A DNA stretch of 64,000 nt, from positions 62,001-126,000 of the forward strand of contig JACAXG010000124.1 in the NCBI GenBank assembly GCA_018881555.1. Reading direction: 5' to 3'. Source of the DNA: Amblyornis subalaris (lineage: Eukaryota > Chordata > Aves > Passeriformes > Ptilonorhynchidae). Positions 61,578 through 64,000 of this stretch are shown one piece after another. The notes under the pieces are model-generated. The model saw only the letters and a program-made list of their open reading frames with translations. It did no database searches and was not told the origin of the DNA. The position numbers and the translations under genes were made by a program. Each line of letters opens with the position of its first letter. Within the stretch, counting starts at the first letter, position 1.

Positions 61578-64000
61578 AAACACTGAATGAACTGAACTAC
61601 ACAGACACCCTCNGCATGCATCATGAAGTCTTCCTAAAATGTTCTTATTGCTTTTTCTCATAACAGCTATTACCATTGCTGTTACTGTACTCCTAATGAG
61701 TAATATGGAAGAGGATAGTAAATGGTTTAATCTGAAAACCATTACCTTTCTTGAATTTTAGAACTGATTTGTAAAGAACTGATTGGATCCTAGCAAAATT
61801 CTACCTGACCCTGGCTAGTTTGTGCAGCTCTTCGAGACTTGTGTGGCCCACGAGACAGGTTACTTCTATCTGAGTAGAATAAGATAATTACCAGGCAGTA
61901 AGCATTAAAAGGAGAAAAGCGTGTGAAAAATTAAAATGAAAGTTTATTTATGGCACACCCTATATAAGCTTGACCTTGCTCACATTGTAGTCATTCCCAA
62001 TCCTTCAATGACGTCAACCTATACAAAACTGAGCCTCATAAAAATAGAAAATGTGAAGGTTATGTGGCAATACACTGACAAGTTTTAATACCACCTCTTT
62101 CATAGCAAATGTCCAATGTCGGTGCAGAACTGCCTGCCAGTGGTGTGTACTTACAGAATTGAGAGAAAGAAAAGGCAAAACTCAACAAGTATAGAACATA
62201 GGTCATGACACACACATTGAAAAGTCATGACCTTCGATATTAAGGCAACAATTCTGTTCTTAACTCTCTGTATGTTATGAACAACAGCAGCTAGAGTAAG
62301 GAACACTGTCACAATAAATTGAGAAGTCAGAGAGTTTTGTTGCTTTGCTCCAACCTCAATGTTACGCAAATGGTGTTTTGTTGTGCCTTTAATACCATAA
62401 AGGGCTAATTCCTCAGAAATCAAGGATATAAGTCACATAAATGAAAACTTGTAAATTATGTCAGTAATCCATAACTCATACAACTGATTTGGAAACCAGA
62501 GCCTTACGGTTCAGAAAGAAGTAATTGCTTTATTAACTCCCATTTATCAGTATAAAACTGGCTAATTTAACTGACTGACTGATTTATATATTGATACTTT
62601 AAATTTAGCTCAACATCCTAATTTAATAAGGGGATCACATATGGATGTTTAAGAATATATTGCTTTCTTGTTGGCTGATACTCTAAGCATGCCCTTATTA
62701 AGACAGATTATCTCCTTTCCCTTGTTCTTTTCAGAGAAGGACAAAACAAATTATATATCTCATTTATTCTACCTGACAGAAAGGCCATGTTTCCTTATAA
62801 CCCCCTCTCTAGTAATACATTGAATGCATGACTAACCACATCATTCATTCCCTTTTTAACATCCATGATGTCATAATCTTTTGCAACAGTAAGGGTGTAT
62901 TCCTGCCTGCAGACTTTTGGAAATCACCACAGGGAGTCAGACTACCGAAACACAGTCAAGCAATAAATCTACCAGGTACACTTGAAACAAAAGTTGGAAA
63001 GAAAAACTAATATGGATTTATACATCTCTGATTCTCCAATAAGTGAGGTATTGTGTACATTTAGCTGATCCTAAATTATATGCTAAGAACTCAAAGGTTC
63101 TCAGTAACTACCTTTAAATCATAAAATCGAGGCAGGGCTGTGTTACTTATTTTAAGTAAAATTATTGATATTGCCAACTATGGTAATATGCTTTTCAGGG
63201 AGAGACATGGGTTAGGAGCCTAATGAGCACCGTTTTTAGGTATTGGTATTAAATAACTTGCAGCTGTAACAATCATAAGTTATAATCCATGTAAGCAAGG
63301 TTACAGACAGTATATGATGTACAACTATGACTCTAAAATGCACACGCTAAAAGTAAAAGTGTGAGCCTTGAGTGTATTTAATTTTCAACATTAGCACACC
63401 TATGAAATGTTAGTTACTATAAGGATAAGGCTGTGTGTGGATCAAGGTAGTTAGCTCTGAGACAGTTTACATTCAGATAATTTGTTCAGATTTCTATTGA
63501 TAGCAAATCAGAGAGCTGCCCAGCCAAATGCAGATTTCACTATCAATAACAAGTCTGAAGACTTCAGTACTATGAGGGATTTTGATTAAAGAATCTTAAA
63601 GAATCAGTCGAACTCCAAATAATAGCAAGGTAGTTCTAATATCAGGTGACAATTTGCTCTGAATTATATCTTGAAATGTCCCTTCTATATTTCACTCTAC
63701 CATCCAACAAGCATTTTATTTTCCAGAACACGTTTTAAAAATTGTGGATCTTGGTTAGGAAATCAAAACATTTTTATTTCATCCCTTCCTTCTGGTGATT
63801 TGAGCTGAAGATTCTTACTGACTTCAAATCTTAATAGCAGATGATTAGAGAAATGTGAAAATTCACTTTCTGAAGTCCAGCCAAGTTCTAAAAGGGATGT
63901 TTAAATTGATTTTGGAGCCTACGTTTTTTTAGCGTAAGCCAAAGTATTTGGTTTTGGTGCTTAGAAATTATCAGAGTGTTGTTATGCAATACAGAATATC

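Larger units (their letters stand above)
58456..64000. other. Non-coding DNA, no gene seen
   Basis: Unique AT-rich sequence to the end of the window. It contains a purine-rich tract (59.37-59.46 kb) and a G/T-rich tract (61.54-61.58 kb). Open frames are at most about 90 codons. No transposon is recognised. Confidence 0.65.

Noticed and set aside
1..64000. Endogenous retrovirus or viral insertion
   Set aside because: No LTR pair, primer-binding site, or gag, pol or env-like frame was recognised on either strand.
1..64000. CRISPR array, operon or bacterial gene cluster
   Set aside because: There are no regularly spaced repeats and no tightly packed reading frames. Composition and CR1 elements point to a vertebrate nuclear genome.

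Overview
The window reads as non-coding vertebrate nuclear DNA, almost certainly from a bird. It is AT-rich and has no convincing protein-coding gene, rRNA or functional tRNA in 64 kb. The recognisable transposons are CR1 LINEs, the dominant avian and reptilian retroelement. I saw no L1, Alu or B-element sequence, and no retroviral LTR or gag-pol-env reading frame. About two dozen isolated N's mark ambiguous base calls in a draft assembly. The stretch could be a gene desert or the inside of a very large intron; the sequence alone does not decide.

Layout. From 1 to about 46.8 kb the DNA is mostly unique sequence. It carries short microsatellites (12.27, 23.26, 31.5, 36.9 kb), small tandem duplications, several compact inverted repeats (22.2, 25.6, 33.6, 36.5, 40.2 kb) and scattered remnants of old, roughly self-complementary 60-100 bp interspersed repeats (3.5, 14.1, 19.4, 37.5, 51.8, 55.8 kb). 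Three matches to the CTCF core motif lie at 14.76, 43.33 and 45.35 kb. From 46.8 to 51.9 kb is the repeat-rich part: a well-preserved CR1 3' end (46.82-47.16 kb), a tRNA-like relic (47.48-47.57 kb), two minisatellites (49.87 and 50.34 kb) and a long, very decayed CR1 body of the older L3-like type (about 50.46-51.56 kb) in which a reverse-transcriptase segment is still legible. From 52 to 64 kb there is mostly unique sequence again, with one inverted CR1 fragment (58.33-58.46 kb), a 26 bp quasi-palindrome (55.68 kb) and purine-rich and G/T-rich tracts.

Function. Nothing here forms a gene system. What may be functional is regulatory: CTCF-like sites, an exact 14 bp palindrome with an E-box centre at 48.37 kb, and AT-rich blocks dense in homeodomain-, SOX- and octamer-like words (about 15.0, 22.0, 55.8 and 57.7 kb) that look like conserved non-coding elements. 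Possible hidden exons are listed as low-confidence findings. The open frames present, up to about 170 codons, are of the size expected by chance in AT-rich DNA of this length and are not called as genes.
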